A stretch of 45,706 bases of DNA from positions 1 through 45,706 of the forward strand of contig DHAA01000047.1 of assembly GCA_002397275.1 (NCBI GenBank), in the 5' to 3' direction. The DNA comes from Thermacetogenium sp. UBA4966 (GTDB lineage Bacteria; Bacillota; DSM-12270; Thermacetogeniales; Thermacetogeniaceae). Shown here in pieces: positions 16,147 through 25,164 of the stretch. The notes below the pieces were generated by a model, which made no database searches, was not told the origin of the DNA, and saw only the letters and a list, made by a program, of their open reading frames with translations. Each line of letters opens with the position of its first letter. The first letter of the stretch is position 1. Position numbers and translations under genes: made by a program.

Positions 16147-17751
16147 CTACCCCAGTTGCTTAAGCTCCTTCAGCTCAAGCTCTTTCAGCTCCAGCTCCTG
16201 CATCTCAAACTCCTTCATATCCCGTTTGAGGAGTTTGACCAGTGAGACACACATGATCACCATAATGATCATAAAGGGGAAAGCCGCCACAATCGATGCT
16301 GTTTGCAGCGCGCCCAACCCGCCGCTGAAAAGGAGAACAGCCGCTGCCAAACCACAAATCGCGCCCCAGAACACCTTGATTTTTTTATTGGGCTCCAGTG
16401 TTCCTTTCTGGGTGAGCATTCCGGCTGTAAATACGGCTGCGTCAGCTGAGTTGATAAAGAAGGATGCGGCTGCAATTACAGTCAAGATGGCAGTTAATGT
16501 AAATAAGGGGTACTGTTTGAGAAGCAGGAACACGGCTGTCGACACATCCTGCTGTACAAGGGCGCCGATTCCTGCATGTTTAAAGATCTCCTGATAAAGT
16601 CCGCTGCCACCGAAAATTGAGAACCAGATACAGTCGAAAATGGTTGGGAAGAAGATGCAACCGACGATAAACTCCTTGATTGTGCGCCCCTTGGAGATCT
16701 TGGCGAAGAATGTGCCTACAAACGGCGCCCAGGCGATCCACCATGCCCAATAGAATATTGTCCAGCCGCCGCCCCAGCCGCTTTGACCGATAAAGTCTGT
16801 CCAGAAGGACATTGGGATTATATTTTGTATATAAGCGCCAAAGGACTGGCAAAAAGTATCCAACAGAAAACCGGCTGGTCCAAACAATAACAGAAATAGC
16901 ATTAAAGCAATACCGATATAGAAGCTGGCTTCTGAAAATATTTTAATACCCTTGCTGACACCCCTCAACGCCGAGTAGGTGAAAATGATAGTCGCCAGAA
17001 TTATGATAATCAGCTGTACAGTGTTATTTGAGGGGATATCAAACACAAAATTAAGGCCGCTGTTAATCTGCAGCGCTCCCAAACCAATAGAGGTTACCAC
17101 GCCGCCAATAGTGGCGAAGATGGCGAATGCATCGATGATCTTGCCGATAATGCCCCACGTTTTTTCTTTAAGCAGCGGGTAAAAAGTAGCGCTGATAGAG
17201 CAGGGCATGTTATGCCTGAAGGCAAAATAGGCCATGGGTAACGCCACAACCGCGAACATTGTCCATGGATGAATACCCCAGTGAAAAAACGAATACCGCA
17301 TGGCTATCTCCGCTGATTCCGCAGATGCAGCCGCGCCGTAAGGGGGACTTAGATAATGGTATAACGGTTCAGCGACACCCCAGAAAAGCACGCCGATCCC
17401 CATACCTACGCTAAAAAGCATCGCATACCAGCTGAGTGTGCTGTATTCCGGCTTATCATCAGCCTTGCCCAGTTTCAATTTGCCGAATTTGCCGAATGCA
17501 ACCAATAGTAAAAAAACCACAAAGCCGGTGGCTATTAATAGATAGCTCCAATCAAAGTTTGTTGTAAAAAAGTTGAGAGCAGTATTCATTGCTTCATTAA
17601 AACCGCTTGGCGAAACAATTCCCCATAATATAAATGGCACTAGCATGATGCAAGATATGATAACAATAGTGTAATCCGTTTTCTTTTCCAGTATTTCTTC
17701 AGGCAGTTTATCCGGGATCAGACCTTCTGCTTTGGCAATCTCTTGTTCCAT
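16147..17751 (-). CDS. BCCT family betaine/carnitine/choline transporter
   Basis: A 534-residue membrane protein with about twelve hydrophobic helices. BCCT features include GIHPWTMFAVVALPMAYFAFR, the Trp-rich GWGGGWTIFYWAWWIAWAPF segment that forms the quaternary-ammonium site, and SADAAVFTAGML. The C-terminus carries a run of Glu-Leu repeats (about 510-534) that could form a short coiled coil. It imports glycine betaine, carnitine or a similar compound by ion coupling or exchange. A sigma-54 promoter at 17893-17907 and the neighbouring mttB genes make it the likely entry route for the methylated substrate of this island. A clear AAAGGGGAAAGG site precedes the ATG. Confidence 0.93.
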   Translation of the reverse strand: MEQEIAKAEGLIPDKLPEEILEKKTDYTIVIISCIMLVPFILWGIVSPSGFNEAMNTALNFFTTNFDWSYLLIATGFVVFLLLVAFGKFGKLKLGKADDKPEYSTLSWYAMLFSVGMGIGVLFWGVAEPLYHYLSPPYGAAASAESAEIAMRYSFFHWGIHPWTMFAVVALPMAYFAFRHNMPCSISATFYPLLKEKTWGIIGKIIDAFAIFATIGGVVTSIGLGALQINSGLNFVFDIPSNNTVQLIIIILATIIFTYSALRGVSKGIKIFSEASFYIGIALMLFLLLFGPAGFLLDTFCQSFGAYIQNIIPMSFWTDFIGQSGWGGGWTIFYWAWWIAWAPFVGTFFAKISKGRTIKEFIVGCIFFPTIFDCIWFSIFGGSGLYQEIFKHAGIGALVQQDVSTAVFLLLKQYPLFTLTAILTVIAAASFFINSADAAVFTAGMLTQKGTLEPNKKIKVFWGAICGLAAAVLLFSGGLGALQTASIVAAFPFMIIMVIMCVSLVKLLKRDMKEFEMQELELKELELKELKQLG

Positions 17752-18079
17752 AACCTTTCCCCTTTCGTAATATCAAGAAAACTAGTTCGAAAAAGACATT
17801 ACTAATATCGTATAGATATCGCGGGGTACCGTCTCGGCATGATCACCTCCCATTGCAATAATAATATTTGCATAACGCCACCTATTATTAGAGCAAAAAT
17901 AATGCCAGGAGATATATTGGGTACAGGTGAGATTGTGATTAAGTGTAATCGGCGATACCTGCTGCCTTGAGTATTATGTAAACAGTTCGTCATTTGTATT
18001 TTGCATGCCGACAATATAGGCAGTGATAAATCTGTTGGCGCTATTTTTGCAGATTGTTATATCCCCCGGCATTATAAAA
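17752..18079. other. Leader and control region of the BCCT gene
   Basis: About 330 bp without a convincing gene between the BCCT start and the end of the mtgA-like gene. It holds the sigma-54 promoter at 17893-17907 and, 92 bp further upstream, the decamer TTTTGCATGC (17999-18008) that recurs upstream of the other two sigma-54 promoters. Confidence 0.6.
17893..17907 (-). promoter_or_regulatory. Sigma-54 (-24/-12) promoter of the BCCT transporter gene
   Basis: Read on the minus strand it is TGGCAT-N5-TTGC, one base from the TGGCAC-N5-TTGC consensus, with exact GG-N10-GC spacing. It lies about 140 bp upstream of the BCCT start codon. The PAS/AAA+ activator at 26058-27941 is the only sigma-54 activator in the window and the obvious candidate regulator. 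Confidence 0.72.
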
Positions 18080-18877
18080 TTATTCAATTTTTCCTGATCT
18101 ATAGGCTGTCAGGTAATTGCTGCAGTAATTGTCCCTGCCGATCAGCGTCTCGGCAATAATGATATTAGCCATCATCTGTTTATCCAAAGGGTTAATGATC
18201 AGGCCGTCCAGCCCTCGTCCGACAGCCAGCACCGCGAAATTTTGATTGATCGCTTTGCGGACAGGCAATCCATAAGAAATGTTGGAAAGGCCGCAGATAG
18301 TATGAACACCTTTAAATTCAGTCATAATAGCCTCGACCGCGTCTAAGAATTCCAGGCCAAAAGTATCTTTTGTGGATACAGGCTGTACCAGGGGATCGAC
18401 ATAAATATTGTCCAAAGACACATTATTCTTTAGAAGCCCATTGATCAGCTTATCTGCAATAGCCAGGCGTTCATTTGCCGTTTCCGGCATCCCCTCGTCG
18501 CTCATGCAAAGCGCCGCCACTCTAAGATCAGTTCCGGCAATGATAGGCATAATTGCCTCATAGCGATCCTTTTCCAGGGAGATGGAGTTGATCATCGCCG
18601 TTCCCCTGTGAACAGATAAGGCCTGCTCAATAGCCTTGGGGTCGGGGCTGTCGATACAGCAGGGCGCATCGTCGGTTGATTCCTGCGCAAGCTTCACAAG
18701 CCAGGTTAAATAATCAGCTTCTTTACCGACAAAAATCCCGGCATTGACATCAATATAATCTGCCCCGGCTTCCCTTTGGTCCAAGGCTGCCTTTTTAATC
18801 TTTTCGGCATCCTGTGCTTTGATAGCTTCGCCAATTGCTTTCCTGCTCGCATTAATCAACTCGCCAACTATAAGCAT
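18080..18877 (-). CDS. Methyltetrahydrofolate:corrinoid methyltransferase, MtgA-like
   Basis: A 265-residue pterin-binding (DHPS-like TIM barrel) protein. It opens LIVGELINASRKAIGEAI and has the pterin-site segments ADYIDVNAG (about 39-47), CCIDSPDP and NSISLEKDRYE, resembling MtgA, MetH domain 2 and AcsE. MtgA of the Desulfitobacterium glycine-betaine system passes the methyl group from the corrinoid protein to tetrahydrofolate; that is the expected reaction here. The ATG has AAGGAGG seven bases upstream. It is the last gene of the operon that starts at mttB2. Confidence 0.9.
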   Translation of the reverse strand: MLIVGELINASRKAIGEAIKAQDAEKIKKAALDQREAGADYIDVNAGIFVGKEADYLTWLVKLAQESTDDAPCCIDSPDPKAIEQALSVHRGTAMINSISLEKDRYEAIMPIIAGTDLRVAALCMSDEGMPETANERLAIADKLINGLLKNNVSLDNIYVDPLVQPVSTKDTFGLEFLDAVEAIMTEFKGVHTICGLSNISYGLPVRKAINQNFAVLAVGRGLDGLIINPLDKQMMANIIIAETLIGRDNYCSNYLTAYRSGKIE

Positions 18878-18969
18878 GTCAAAACCTCCTTATATACTAT
18901 GAGCAGCAGCCGATTCGGACCTGCATTCAGCGTTTACCGGCCGCTTCAACTGCCACCGCCCTAAAAGTA

Positions 18970-20982
18970 TTAACAGCCGGACAGATCCACAAAAAACTTT
19001 TCCTTCTTCTCTTCTTTGGCCCACTCAGGGCGTCCGACAGCAGCTATTTCAATCCTTGATTCAATATAAACTTCATCACTGTCCTCCAATGATCCGCGGG
19101 CATACACATCTTCATGATTGACGACCAGTTCAAACTCTTTTGCTCCTGCTTTCAGCGCCGCCATGGAGGCATGTTTTTTCGCATCATCCAGGGCATACGC
19201 CACGGCCTCTTGCAGATCCTCAAAATATCTTCTCTCCCAGGGAGCGTGCATCAGATAGGCGCCGTCTTTCTCCGCCGGCTTGATCAGCACTTTAACAGTC
19301 TCCATAATTTTGCCGGCCGCGGCCCCGACTGCGTTAGCCACCTCGGCATGGCGCGGGATAATCAGCTCGGTATGCAATTTTTCAGCCACTTTGGGCAGCC
19401 AGGCAGCTATGGGGGCGCCAATGCCGATGATGGGCATGTTCAATTTATAGGAACAGTCGAATTTCCGGCCGGCGGCAGGGGACAGGGCTTTGCCGATCAT
19501 ATACATAACCGTGGGTTCATCTTTCAGCCATACGTCACGGCCTTCATAGCTCACCAAACTCTGCAGACAGGTATAACAAAGCTCGTTGATAATCTTTTCC
19601 ATGGCCAGTTCCACAAATTCATCCCGGCCCACTCCCATCCGATAAGCCAATATATCTACGCCTCTCACCGCGGCTTCTCTGTTCCACTCAGTATAGGCGC
19701 CTTTAACATGCAGAATATCGCTGGGGGTGACGGATATTGTGGCGATCACGCCTGAATTCACCAGATGCCGCAGATCCAAGAGGTTGGGATCTGTTTTCAG
19801 AGACTGAGTCAAATAATAGAGGCTGTGGGGGGACTCCTGCAACAGCTCTATAACCTCTTCTTCCTTATCCGAGAACTGCTCGGAATGAAGCGGCTGTTTA
19901 AGGAACATAAAACAGTCCGTGGCCTGGGCAAACATGAGATTATAGCCTTTATCGAAATTTACGTCGAGCTCATCGGCAAGCTGTGGAAATTGACAGGCAA
20001 CCACAGACAGCGGCCAAACCCTCCGCGGCCCAACCTGGATGCGGCGTTCCTTATCCAGCCATATATAACTGTCCCCTCCCAATCCATAGGTATATATCTG
20101 CGCCGCCTGCACTCTTGTCAGCCAACCGCCCACAGAGGCCCCTTCCTGGTTGATAAAGGGGATCCCGTCTTTTAAAACTGCGATATCTGTTGTGGTTCCG
20201 CCCATATCGAAAACCATCGCATCAGGGATATCCGTGAGAAACGTGCCGCCGATGATGCTGGAGGCCGGTCCGGAAAGGATGGTTTCAATCGGTTTTTCCC
20301 GAGCCATTGCCTCGCTCATCATACATCCGTCCCCCTTGACCACCATGATCGGGGCGTCAATATGCTTCTCCTGCAGCACCTTTTTCACAGATGCAAACAG
20401 CTCGTCTATGATCGGAATTAATTTGGCATTAAGCACTGCGGTAACGGTTCTTTCTTTGAACCCCAATGAGGTTGTCAGCTGATGGGCGCATACCACCGGC
20501 AGATCTAGTAACTCATGCACCATTTTCATCACTGCCAGTTCATGTTCCGGGTTCCTGACGCTGAGATACCCGGAGATGGCGACCGCGTCTACTTTCCCTT
20601 TCAGATCAATAATAGCCCGGCGTGTTTTCTCCATATCAAGTTCCTCACGCTCCTGGCCTTTAATATCATGTCCTCCGGGAAGAACTGCAAAATTCTTCAC
20701 AGGCAGCTCCCCAATCGGCTCATGACCGAGCATTAACAGGCCGACCTCGCACCCTCGCCCTTCCACAATAGCGTTTGTCGCCAGTGTAGTGGATAGAGAA
20801 ACAGCGCTGATCTCCCGAAATCCTTCAAGCTTTAAGTTGTCAATGCAGCTGCAGATACCGATGGACAGGTCCTCACGGGTGGTTAGTGCTTTGGCCTTAT
20901 TTAATATCCGCCTCTTTTCGAGATCCACAACCACACCGTCTGTATATGTTCCCCCGGTGTCAATGCCCAGCACCAGCGACAT
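18970..20982 (-). CDS. Hydantoinase/oxoprolinase (HyuA) family ASKHA protein
   Basis: A roughly 670-residue protein starting at ATG 20982, with GGAGG eight bases upstream. It shows the HyuA/acetone-carboxylase-beta architecture: an N-terminal ATP-binding segment GIDTGGTYTD (about 4-13), STTLATNAIVEGRG, then VVKGDGCMMS, LSGPASSIIGG and FDMGGTTTDIAVL, the second phosphate loop. The family hydrolyses or carboxylates small molecules with ATP and often has a HyuB partner, which is absent here. It sits between mttB1 and mtgA. Two readings are possible: it processes the substrate, for example opening a ring, or it replaces the ATP-driven corrinoid activator (RACE) that this cluster lacks. It has no 2Fe-2S cysteine cluster, so it is not a RACE protein itself. 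Confidence 0.85.
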   Translation of the reverse strand: MSLVLGIDTGGTYTDGVVVDLEKRRILNKAKALTTREDLSIGICSCIDNLKLEGFREISAVSLSTTLATNAIVEGRGCEVGLLMLGHEPIGELPVKNFAVLPGGHDIKGQEREELDMEKTRRAIIDLKGKVDAVAISGYLSVRNPEHELAVMKMVHELLDLPVVCAHQLTTSLGFKERTVTAVLNAKLIPIIDELFASVKKVLQEKHIDAPIMVVKGDGCMMSEAMAREKPIETILSGPASSIIGGTFLTDIPDAMVFDMGGTTTDIAVLKDGIPFINQEGASVGGWLTRVQAAQIYTYGLGGDSYIWLDKERRIQVGPRRVWPLSVVACQFPQLADELDVNFDKGYNLMFAQATDCFMFLKQPLHSEQFSDKEEEVIELLQESPHSLYYLTQSLKTDPNLLDLRHLVNSGVIATISVTPSDILHVKGAYTEWNREAAVRGVDILAYRMGVGRDEFVELAMEKIINELCYTCLQSLVSYEGRDVWLKDEPTVMYMIGKALSPAAGRKFDCSYKLNMPIIGIGAPIAAWLPKVAEKLHTELIIPRHAEVANAVGAAAGKIMETVKVLIKPAEKDGAYLMHAPWERRYFEDLQEAVAYALDDAKKHASMAALKAGAKEFELVVNHEDVYARGSLEDSDEVYIESRIEIAAVGRPEWAKEEKKEKFFVDLSGC

Positions 20983-21065
20983 TATACTCGCCTCCGACCT
21001 CAAAATTGGCGGGCGGCGGCTGCCTGCACTTTTCGAACAGGCAGCCCCTGCTCACCTGCAAATTC

Positions 21066-22568
21066 CTAATCCTCGCCAGGCATATGCCCTACGGCATTTT
21101 CAACGATATTTCTGATCTTAGCGGCTATATCCTTCGGCAACGGCTCCGGTTCGTGATAATTAATGATGTCACGCACTTTTTCGTTGGCTGCCTGGGTCAA
21201 TGTTTTGCCGCCGGCCTTCTCCCACATCTCCCGGGCGGCGCGGTTGATCAGCCTCGGTTTGAAGTTCCCGCAGGCGCAGGAGGGACCATCATCCTCATCC
21301 ATATCATCATCGAAATCATCATCCGCGCAACATTCGTCCTGGAAACTGCCGCCGGGGCCGACTCGTTCAATCATATCCAGAGACATGGTTTGCTCATCTA
21401 CACGAATACCGTCGGTCAATCTCCTGGCCATTCCCAGGACTTCGTCGCAGACTACTACCAAATCCAGGTTGGATGTGGCGCCCTGTTCCGCATAACCGAT
21501 GTCATGGTTGAGGTTGGCGCCGGACATGTTGGTCATGGCGATGGAAATGGCGGCCTCGATCCCCGCCTGCTCGTCGATGATGCAGGAGTCTGTGCATCCG
21601 GCTGTGCCAAACATCGGAATTCCCAGATAATGCGCCACATCTGCCAGAGCCGCCAGCAGCAGCGACAGTTCAGGCGCGCCGTAGGAGAAGATGGTGGTCG
21701 TCATATCCAGGATGGTGTACACGCCGCCCATAATGAAGGGAGCGCCCTCCCTGGTACACTGGCTGAGCACCAAACCGCTCAAGCTCTCACATAATCCCTG
21801 CACCATAACCCCGGCTAAAGTAGCGGGCGCGGTGCCGCCGGCCATAATGCACGGGGTATAAATAGTGGGCAGGTCCTTCTTGGCCCCCATCACCAGTTTC
21901 TGTGCTGCTTCACGGCAGTGCACACCGGGAGAAATCGGCTCTGCATAGAGGCAGATAAAAGGATTCCGCCGCAGCTCCTCCTCCCCGCCCGCTGCGATCT
22001 CCGCCATCTTGATGCAGTCTTCCTGGCCCCACTGGTCGACGCAGACAGTAATAATCGGTTTATCTGTATTCAGGATCTGCTGCTCAAACTCATGTCTGTC
22101 TGAAATCAGCAAGGGCACATCCTGGACGATACCCAGAGACATTGCATAATCGATATTGGGCAGAGCATCAAGAACCTTGGTCGCCCAGCCAACCGACTGC
22201 CTCGTGGCGCGATGCCTCTCCCCGGTAAACGGGTTTCTAGTAAAGGGGGTGCAGGGCCCGGACCCAAAGTAGGAATTATACCCCTCCACAAAAAGCTCTC
22301 TGGCGCCGGTACGGCTGTTGCAGAGCACAATATGCTTTTGACAGGTTTTCAATGCCTGTTCGAAGATATGCGCAGGTACTCTGACCCTTTCTCCATCCAC
22401 CCAGCAACCGGCTTTTTTCACTATCTCCAGGGATTCTTCATCATGGAAGTTGGTTCCGGTGCGCCACATAGCTTCTTCCGCGGCATATACAAGTTCCTGG
22501 CATTGATCAGGGGTCAAAACATTCATTCTGGTGGTCTGATTCGCCTTTATGTTGGATCTGATCGTCAA
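21066..22568 (-). CDS. MttB/MtgB-family corrinoid methyltransferase 1 (non-pyrrolysine)
   Basis: A roughly 500-residue member of the trimethylamine methyltransferase superfamily. No in-frame TAG occurs, so it belongs to the non-pyrrolysine branch that includes glycine betaine methyltransferase MtgB. It transfers one methyl from a quaternary or tertiary amine to the Co(I) corrinoid protein encoded directly upstream. The start is placed at TTG 22568, eight bases after AAAGGAG; GTG 22577 touches the RBS. After the GPGGSF motif (about residue 415) it carries an unusual acidic, Cys-rich insert of about 25 residues (DECCADDDF onward, with CAC), which the two other copies in this window lack. Confidence 0.9.
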   Translation of the reverse strand: MTIRSNIKANQTTRMNVLTPDQCQELVYAAEEAMWRTGTNFHDEESLEIVKKAGCWVDGERVRVPAHIFEQALKTCQKHIVLCNSRTGARELFVEGYNSYFGSGPCTPFTRNPFTGERHRATRQSVGWATKVLDALPNIDYAMSLGIVQDVPLLISDRHEFEQQILNTDKPIITVCVDQWGQEDCIKMAEIAAGGEEELRRNPFICLYAEPISPGVHCREAAQKLVMGAKKDLPTIYTPCIMAGGTAPATLAGVMVQGLCESLSGLVLSQCTREGAPFIMGGVYTILDMTTTIFSYGAPELSLLLAALADVAHYLGIPMFGTAGCTDSCIIDEQAGIEAAISIAMTNMSGANLNHDIGYAEQGATSNLDLVVVCDEVLGMARRLTDGIRVDEQTMSLDMIERVGPGGSFQDECCADDDFDDDMDEDDGPSCACGNFKPRLINRAAREMWEKAGGKTLTQAANEKVRDIINYHEPEPLPKDIAAKIRNIVENAVGHMPGED

Positions 22569-22596
22569 CTCCAACACTCCTTTCCCTGTAAGATGA

Positions 22597-23226
22597 TCAG
22601 TTTAACAACGAATTGCAGAGGTCTACCGCGGAAGCCGCATCGGGAGCAAAGCCGTCGGCGCCCACCTCATCGGCAAAATCCTGGGAAATAGGCGCTCCCC
22701 CGACAATGGCTTTGACATGGCCCATGCCTTCCTCTTTCATCAGTTCGATGGTGTCCTTCATATGCAACATTGTGGTCGTCAGCAGCGCGGACATCCCCAT
22801 AATATGCGGTTGATGCTCTTTGATGGCCTGGACAAAGTCGTCGGGAGATTTATCGATCCCGATATCGATAACCGTGTAGCCGCTGCTCTCCAGCATTATT
22901 CCCACCAGGTTCTTGCCGATATCATGCAGGTCCCCCTTGACCGTACCCAACAAAACCTTGCCTGCGGAAGGCATATCGCTTTCCGCAATCAAAGGCTTGA
23001 CCATTTCAATCCCCTGGCTCATGGCCTTGGCCGCCACCATGACCTCAGGAACAAACATCTCGGCGTTTTTAAATCTGACGCCGACCACGCCCATGCCTGC
23101 GATTAATCCCTTGTTAATAATATCCAGAGGAAAAACGCCCTCATCGATAAGAACCTGGGTCATCTTCTTTGTTTTTGCCACATTACCCTTGATCACGCAT
23201 TTGGAGAGATCTTCTAAAGTTGGCAT
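22597..23226 (-). CDS. Methyltransferase corrinoid protein 1
   Basis: A 209-residue cobalamin protein of the MtaC/MttC/MtgC type. Residues 1-85 form the helical cap domain. The B12 domain has the DLHDIGKN lower-ligand motif with the cobalt-binding His (near 100), SALLTTTM and GGAPIS. It carries the methyl group from MttB-type enzymes to MtgA. It lies between two mttB-like genes (19 bp and 31 bp spacing), so both methyltransferases probably share it. AAAGGAG precedes the ATG. Confidence 0.95.
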   Translation of the reverse strand: MPTLEDLSKCVIKGNVAKTKKMTQVLIDEGVFPLDIINKGLIAGMGVVGVRFKNAEMFVPEVMVAAKAMSQGIEMVKPLIAESDMPSAGKVLLGTVKGDLHDIGKNLVGIMLESSGYTVIDIGIDKSPDDFVQAIKEHQPHIMGMSALLTTTMLHMKDTIELMKEEGMGHVKAIVGGAPISQDFADEVGADGFAPDAASAVDLCNSLLN

Positions 23227-23257
23227 ATGATAAGCACTCCTTTGCTTAGTGGTTTTT

Positions 23258-24727
23258 TTAATTCAGCGCTGCGGCCTTCTCTATGATTTCCGTTAGTTTT
23301 GCCGCTACGGCGTCCGGGAGTTTCTCCGGCTGATGCGTCTTTAAGATGCTCATGGTTCTTTCTGCCGCCCGCTCGCCTAACGACTTAGAACCGCTCTCGG
23401 TCCAGTCCTTAATCCTGCCCCTGCTCATTAATGTAGGCCACCAAAACTCCTTATGGAAGTACGCCAGCGTGTGTTCTTCGCCCAGATAGGTCCCTCCCGG
23501 CTGCACGGCGTCGATCACACCCCGGGCAAGCCTTTCTTCATTGACCTCGATACCCTGGATGATCTTCCTGGTCATGCCTATAATTTCATCACCCATAGCC
23601 AGCATCATCAGCGAGCCGGTCAATCCGTACTCCAACACTCCGCAGCCGCGAATCAGGTTAGTACCGGCCAGACCCATGTGCAGCATGGAAAACGCCTCTT
23701 CCAAACCCATTTGGGCGTCGCTGATCTTGCTGTCGCTGGCGCCGGCAAAGCCGAAACTGGGAATTCTCAAATAGCGCAGCAGATTGCTCATCCCTGTCCC
23801 CGCCAAACTCACTTCCGGCGCGCCCCAGGGCAGCATATCGTTTTCTTGGTCATGTATAGTAAAGCAGCCTCCGGCGATAACCGGCGTCCCCTGGCGAACC
23901 AGCTGGCTGAGCAGAACCCCCACTAAGACATCGGCCAGGGCCACTACAAGCGCCCCCGCGGGAGCATCCGGCGCGGTTTCCCCTAAAATCAGTTTTGTGT
24001 TGAAGATAAACGGCGCCCCGTTCTTCGCTGCGAAAATAACCTTGGCCAGAGTTTCTTCAGAATGAACCAGGGTCCCCTCCGTGTCAATTTGGAATGCAAA
24101 GAAGGGATTTTTCTTGAACTCTCTTAAATCACCGGCCACCGCGGCAGCCATATCCAGGATTGCCTGCGCTTGTTCCACACCGCGGATAGTTTGAACGATC
24201 GGTTTTGTGGTATTGTTCAATAAGGCTGCAAAGACATGCAGATCCGCAGTTTTTTCAGCGACGTCGGTTGGATAGCCAATACTATGTGCAAAATCGATGT
24301 TCTTTAGAGCATCGCAAATAACGGCCGCCGCGGCGGCGTCATCCTTGACCGGTTTTCTTCTGGCGCCGGTTTGGGGATCAATAACGAATGATTTGCCCTG
24401 TCCCGGCCCGAAATAGGAATAAGTAGTTTCCAGCCTCAATGCTCGATTGCCGTTGCGGTCACATAAAGTAATCCGCGAAGGAGCGGAATTTGCAGCCCAT
24501 TCGATCAGCGCGGACGGGATGCGCACCCTGGCGCCCTCCACCCAGCAACCGGATCTCTCGAAGATATCCTGGGCATCTTTGTTGTGAATCTCTGCTCCTG
24601 TCCGTTCCAATAACTCTAAGGCAGTCATAAAGATTTCTTCGCAATGATCTTCACTGAGCATTTCCCAGTGTATGGTTTGATTTGCTTCGAAGCTTGCCCG
24701 GGTGAAATAACTTCTTGTTGTGTTCAC
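23258..24727 (-). CDS. MttB/MtgB-family corrinoid methyltransferase 2 (non-pyrrolysine)
   Basis: A 489-residue methyltransferase beginning at GTG 24727, with AAAGGAG nine bases upstream; the frame's further extension has no RBS. It is the first gene after the sigma-54 promoter at 24924-24938. Like copy 1 it has the ANQTIHWEML...RSGCWVEGARVRIP opening and a GPGGTYLGEEHTL segment close to the C-terminus with the usual histidines. No TAG codon interrupts it. Likely substrates are quaternary amines such as glycine betaine, carnitine, proline betaine or gamma-butyrobetaine; sequence alone does not decide. Confidence 0.9.
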   Translation of the reverse strand: MNTTRSYFTRASFEANQTIHWEMLSEDHCEEIFMTALELLERTGAEIHNKDAQDIFERSGCWVEGARVRIPSALIEWAANSAPSRITLCDRNGNRALRLETTYSYFGPGQGKSFVIDPQTGARRKPVKDDAAAAAVICDALKNIDFAHSIGYPTDVAEKTADLHVFAALLNNTTKPIVQTIRGVEQAQAILDMAAAVAGDLREFKKNPFFAFQIDTEGTLVHSEETLAKVIFAAKNGAPFIFNTKLILGETAPDAPAGALVVALADVLVGVLLSQLVRQGTPVIAGGCFTIHDQENDMLPWGAPEVSLAGTGMSNLLRYLRIPSFGFAGASDSKISDAQMGLEEAFSMLHMGLAGTNLIRGCGVLEYGLTGSLMMLAMGDEIIGMTRKIIQGIEVNEERLARGVIDAVQPGGTYLGEEHTLAYFHKEFWWPTLMSRGRIKDWTESGSKSLGERAAERTMSILKTHQPEKLPDAVAAKLTEIIEKAAALN

Positions 24728-25164
24728 AATCCTGCTCTCCTTTCTACCCTGAAAAGTCTTACTTAACAGCAAACTGCCTGGCTTCGCTTTCTTTTGCTAA
24801 AGATTTCATGGCATTTTAATAGAAAGCAGCGCTTTTTTGTGCCGGCAGAAATCTTTCCACCTCCCTAATCGTTACGACGGGCGCCGCTTGACCAATGAAC
24901 AGAACAACCGCCTATATATTAAAGCAAGTATTGTGCCAACAAGATCCCGGCGGAGGTGTTATAAAAAAAGCCTGCAGTTTGCCGTTAAATCCCCGGCCGC
25001 GGTTAAATAAGTGCAGAATAAGGCGCCATCTGAGACGGCAGTTTACTGCAATCCCGGATGGCAGTCTATTTTGCATACCTATTTTTAAATTCAATCATCT
25101 TTTCAGGCGCCCTTTTTGCATTTAATATGTTCGGCTGCAAATAACTTGAGAAGGTGATCGATAC
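24728..25164. other. Divergent control region of mttB2 operon and EamA gene
   Basis: About 437 bp without genes. It holds the sigma-54 promoter at 24924-24938 with a leader of roughly 185 nt to mttB2, and the TTTTGCATAC decamer at 25069-25078, 131 bp upstream of the -24 element, in the usual range for an activator site. No clear promoter for the plus-strand EamA gene was recognised. Confidence 0.6.
24924..24938 (-). promoter_or_regulatory. Sigma-54 (-24/-12) promoter of the mttB2 operon
   Basis: The minus strand reads TGGCAC-AATAC-TTGC, a perfect match to the sigma-54 consensus TGGCAC-N5-TTGC with exact spacing. Transcription would start near 24912 and run mttB2, corrinoid protein, mttB1, HyuA-like, mtgA. 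Confidence 0.88.

Noticed and set aside
17802..18014. Minus-strand 70-codon frame upstream of the BCCT gene
   Set aside because: It spans the sigma-54 promoter, has no convincing ribosome site and no recognisable domain.
18970..20982. RACE-type corrinoid activator (RamA/MtgR-like)
   Set aside because: No N-terminal 2Fe-2S cysteine pattern; the sequence follows the HyuA/oxoprolinase family throughout.
20886..21794. Long plus-strand open frame (302 codons) opposite the HyuA-like and mttB1 genes
   Set aside because: It is antisense to two well-supported genes, has no recognisable domain, and its composition (His, Gln, Gly rich) is that of a shadow frame.
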